The position numbers and the translations under genes are program-made. Positions 63,650 to 64,000 of a stretch of DNA of 64,000 nt are shown one piece after another. The first letter of the stretch is position 1. Each line of letters starts with the position of its first letter. The notes below the pieces were generated by a model, which ran no database searches, was not told where the DNA came from, and saw nothing but the letters and a program-made list of their open reading frames with translations. Where the stretch lies: positions 815,185-879,184 of the forward strand of contig NW_022985067.1 of assembly GCF_010015585.1 (NCBI RefSeq). Direction: 5' to 3'. Source of the stretch: Eremomyces bilateralis CBS 781.70. Its lineage: Eukaryota > Ascomycota > Dothideomycetes > Eremomycetales > Eremomycetaceae.

Positions 63650-64000
63650 ATGTCCTCTGCATCCCACCCCATCACACCCGCCCGCTTCGCCGCCGCCATC
63701 GAAGACCTTCCCCCGGGCCCCCTCTTCACTAAAGCCTCCGAACTCCAAAACAGCATTAACCACCTCGAGCGCTCGAACGCACAGCTTCTCAACTACGAAG
63801 ACGACGCCGACTGCCGCGAAGCGATCGTGGAGAACGAGGCGGTGATGCAGCGGATGCGAGAGCGGATTCAGCTGTTGAAGGCGGAGGTGGAGAAGAGGGG
63901 GTTGCTGTGGATGGATCCGGGGGAGGGAGAGGGAGGGGGAGAGGGTTTAGTGAATGGGGAGGTGCAGGAAGGGGATACGAACGGAGAGGGAACGGGAGGG
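63650..64000 (+). CDS. Small coiled-coil protein, partial (runs off the window)
   Basis: A frame starting MSSASHPITPARFAAAIEDL is open to the window end (117 codons shown). It contains LPPGPLFTKASELQNSINHL, then a coiled coil (about residues 33-85, NYEDDADCREAIVENEAVMQ and RMRERIQLLKAEVEKRG) and a Gly/Glu-rich tail. The pattern suits a small scaffold subunit, but I do not recognise the family and the 3' end is missing. Longer frames in other phases across this stretch are shadows. Confidence 0.65.
   Translation, partial: MSSASHPITPARFAAAIEDLPPGPLFTKASELQNSINHLERSNAQLLNYEDDADCREAIVENEAVMQRMRERIQLLKAEVEKRGLLWMDPGEGEGGGEGLVNGEVQEGDTNGEGTGG

Noticed and set aside
1-64000. tRNA, rRNA, snoRNA or CRISPR features
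   Set aside because: No tRNA-like cloverleaf with A/B boxes, no rRNA or C/D-box pattern and no regularly spaced repeats were recognised by eye; CRISPR is not expected in a fungal genome. A covariance-model search would be needed to exclude small RNAs.

Overview
The window is nuclear DNA of a filamentous ascomycete (Pezizomycotina; a member of the Eurotiales is the best guess, an inference). The evidence is short 47-66 nt introns with GTAWGT/GTRAGT donors and CTAAC-like branch sites, a HET-domain gene, a fungal-type P450, cytosolic and mitochondrial ribosomal protein genes, and single-copy housekeeping genes (THO3, NUP120, RIC1, TRP4, PCP1) separated by gene-poor accessory stretches. Most genes had to be assembled from exons. 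Exon boundaries below were read from splice sites plus frame continuity; there is no transcript support.

Layout. 0.1-7.7 kb: an aromatic-catabolism group: a 2-oxoglutarate/Fe(II) oxygenase, an intradiol ring-cleavage dioxygenase, a divergent muconate-lactonizing enzyme (CMLE-type propeller), and a fusion of an EthD-like alpha+beta barrel region with a 3-oxoadipate enol-lactonase-like hydrolase. Together the last three could carry a catechol-type substrate to 3-oxoadipate. 7.7-10.4 kb: decayed DNA with a Helitron helicase relic and a possible small two-exon gene. 10.4-16.4 kb: a SUR7/PalI-type membrane protein, a HET-domain protein, a 480-bp TIR element and THO subunit 3. 17.0-29.4 kb: RPL12 (with a 9-nt exon), an SDR-fold protein lacking its catalytic pair, an unknown disordered protein, NUP120, a four-copy hairpin repeat, RPL1 and a transcription-factor-like protein without a zinc cluster.

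31.0-38.4 kb: RIC1 and a Kelch-type single-pass membrane protein. 38.4-47.3 kb: a long gene-poor region holding an aminoglycoside-phosphotransferase-like pseudogene that has lost its catalytic loop. 47.3-53.2 kb: a Ser-rich cell-surface protein, anthranilate phosphoribosyltransferase with an unusual N-terminal extension, mitochondrial uL10m, a glutaredoxin-like protein and an unrecognised protein. 54.6-64 kb: a cytochrome P450, a small secreted M15-peptidase-like protein, a charged nuclear-type protein, a metallo-beta-lactamase-fold gene with an apparent 1-nt frameshift, a mitochondrial rhomboid protease, and the start of a small coiled-coil protein running off the end.

The items most worth following are the catechol-branch cluster with its fused last enzyme, the protealysin-propeptide-like N-terminus on TrpD, the secreted M15-like protein, and the 12-bp inverted repeat upstream of the metallo-beta-lactamase gene.
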